The notes beneath the pieces are model-generated. The model saw only the letters and a program-made list of their open reading frames with translations. It was not told the origin of the DNA and searched no databases. This document shows positions 63,138-64,000 of a DNA stretch of 64,000 nucleotides, one piece after another. How positions within the stretch are numbered: position 1 is the stretch's first letter; each line of letters opens with the position of its first letter. The stretch comes from Flavobacteriaceae bacterium (GTDB taxonomy: Bacteria > Bacteroidota > Bacteroidia > Flavobacteriales > Flavobacteriaceae): positions 32,832-96,831 of the forward strand of contig PKDY01000014.1 in NCBI GenBank assembly GCA_002862755.1, read 5' to 3'. The translations under genes were made by a program, and so were the position numbers.

Positions 63138-63839
63138 ATGTCAAAAAAAGTTTTATCTACAAAAGATAACCTTCAAGTTCTTCACGAAGACAATCATATC
63201 ATTGTGATAAACAAACGTGCTGGAGATATTGTGCAAGGTGATAAAACGGGAGATAAACCTCTTTCTGAGGTAGTTAAAGAATATATTAAAGAAAAATACA
63301 ATAAACCTGGAGAAGTTTTTTTGGGAGTGATTCACCGTTTGGACAGACCTACAACCGGAATTGTTGTTTTTGCCAAAACATCAAAAGCATTAACCCGTTT
63401 AAATGAAAGTTTTAAAAATAGAGAAACTAAAAAAATCTATTGGGCAGTCGTAAAAAACTCCCCACCAAAATCTAATGACACCTTAGTTCATTTTCTAAAA
63501 AGAAATTCCAAAAACAACACTTCAAAAGCGCATGTAAAAGAAGTTCCTGATAGTAAAAAAGCCAGTCTCGAATATCGCCTATTTAAAAAATTGGACAATT
63601 ATTTTGGTCTAGAAATTCTATTACATACAGGAAGACATCATCAAATTAGAGCCCAATTAACAGCTATTGGTTGCCCAATAAAAGGAGATTTGAAATATGG
63701 TTTTGACAGAAGTAATTCAGATGGGGGCATTCATTTGCATGCTAGAAAATTGGAGATTATGCATCCGGTAACCAAAGAAAATTTAGTTTTTGTAGCTCCC
63801 ACTCCAAATGAAGTGATTTGGAATGCCATCATACAATAA
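63138..63839 (+). CDS. RluA-family pseudouridine synthase
   Basis: A 233-residue protein with the catalytic motif HRLDRPTTGIVVFAKT (Asp), VLHEDNHIIVINKRAG at the start and LHTGRHHQIRAQLTAIGCPI. There is no S4 domain, so it is the short RluA/TruC-like type. The target RNA site cannot be read from sequence. Start at ATG 63138. Confidence 0.93.
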   Translation: MSKKVLSTKDNLQVLHEDNHIIVINKRAGDIVQGDKTGDKPLSEVVKEYIKEKYNKPGEVFLGVIHRLDRPTTGIVVFAKTSKALTRLNESFKNRETKKIYWAVVKNSPPKSNDTLVHFLKRNSKNNTSKAHVKEVPDSKKASLEYRLFKKLDNYFGLEILLHTGRHHQIRAQLTAIGCPIKGDLKYGFDRSNSDGGIHLHARKLEIMHPVTKENLVFVAPTPNEVIWNAIIQ

Positions 63840-63866
63840 AAAAGGGAACTGATTGTTCCCTTTTTT
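63838..63866. terminator. Bidirectional terminator
   Basis: AAAAAAGGGAAC, loop TGATT, GTTCCCTTTTTT, overlapping the stop of the RluA-type gene and serving the convergent gene at the window end. Confidence 0.9.
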
Positions 63867-63872
63867 ATTATC

Positions 63873-64000
63873 TTAATATTGCATTATTTTTTTTAATTCC
63901 GCTTCAAATCGATTTTTAGGTAAATATTGATCTTCTAATGCTTTTACAAATGGAATAGCCGTTTCAATACTACCTACTCTTTTCACAGGGGCATCTAAAT
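63873..64000 (-). CDS. C-terminal end of a thiamine-dependent 2-oxoacid dehydrogenase E1 component (partial)
   Basis: The minus strand stays open from the window edge to TAA at 63873 and reads LDAPVKRVGSIETAIPFVKA, then LEDQYLPKNRFEAELKK. That is the C-terminus of the beta part of pyruvate or branched-chain 2-oxoacid dehydrogenase E1. Only about 42 residues are present. Whether it is a fused alpha-beta protein cannot be told. It is missing from the ORF track because it is cut. Confidence 0.8.
   Translation of the reverse strand, partial: LDAPVKRVGSIETAIPFVKALEDQYLPKNRFEAELKKIMQY

Overview
The window is chromosomal DNA from a member of the Bacteroidota, most likely a Flavobacterium-like flavobacterium. 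Evidence: AT-rich sequence, no obvious Shine-Dalgarno sites, Bacteroidota-type -7 boxes (TAnnTTTG, e.g. TATATTTG before dnaX and sdaA), a PorP/SprF plus OmpA-type pair of the kind linked to type IX secretion, and Bacteroidota-style SRP RNA and RNase P RNA. No tRNA, rRNA, CRISPR array or prophage was seen.

Layout. (1) 1-8.4 kb: the 5' part of rnpB, a small conserved gene, and a tight five-gene minus-strand operon: tyrosinase-like type 3 copper protein, LodA-like (CTQ-type) quinoprotein oxidase, small beta-rich protein, LodB-like flavoprotein and a lipoprotein with one c-type heme motif. The set looks like a self-contained oxidative module: a quinone-cofactor enzyme, the flavoprotein expected to mature it, a copper oxidase and a possible heme electron acceptor. 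(2) 8.4-22.4 kb: an accessory region of about a dozen short, nearly all plus-strand genes, mostly secreted, lipoprotein or membrane proteins of unknown function plus an AbiGi-like defence protein. Each is separated by 70-170 bp imperfectly palindromic repeats that begin near (G)CTAAC/CCAAC and end near ACGTTAGC/ACGTTA. The organisation is that of integron gene cassettes without an integrase in view. Several repeat families carry an internal TATATTTG box. The region also holds a GIY-YIG nuclease gene inside dispersed repeats, a remnant of the same element that seems to have clipped another gene, and an array of eight 16-bp palindromes centred on AAAATTTT at 21-22 bp spacing. (3) 22.4-30.5 kb: a DUF5694-like protein, a serine hydrolase, a DUF3667 protein, dnaX split by a frameshift beside an A10 run, and a tight run of small unknown genes around a NIF-type HAD phosphatase. 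(4) 30.5-64 kb: ordinary core genome: ppx-ppk1-sixA (polyphosphate), the PorP/OmpA pair, pdxH, rnz, pyrB-pyrR, a BLUF photoreceptor, an ABC-F ATPase, a transaldolase-like aldolase, a dipeptide epimerase, SRP RNA, glutaminyl cyclase, a tandemly duplicated two-gene unit, nitronate monooxygenase, two metallopeptidases, dnaK, sdaA, panB, an RluA-type pseudouridine synthase and the 3' end of a 2-oxoacid dehydrogenase gene.

The strongest candidates for something new are the cassette array with promoter-bearing attC-like repeats, the helically phased AAAATTTT palindrome array, and the tyrosinase/LodA/LodB/cytochrome c operon. All functional names come from motif recognition by eye; no database search was run.
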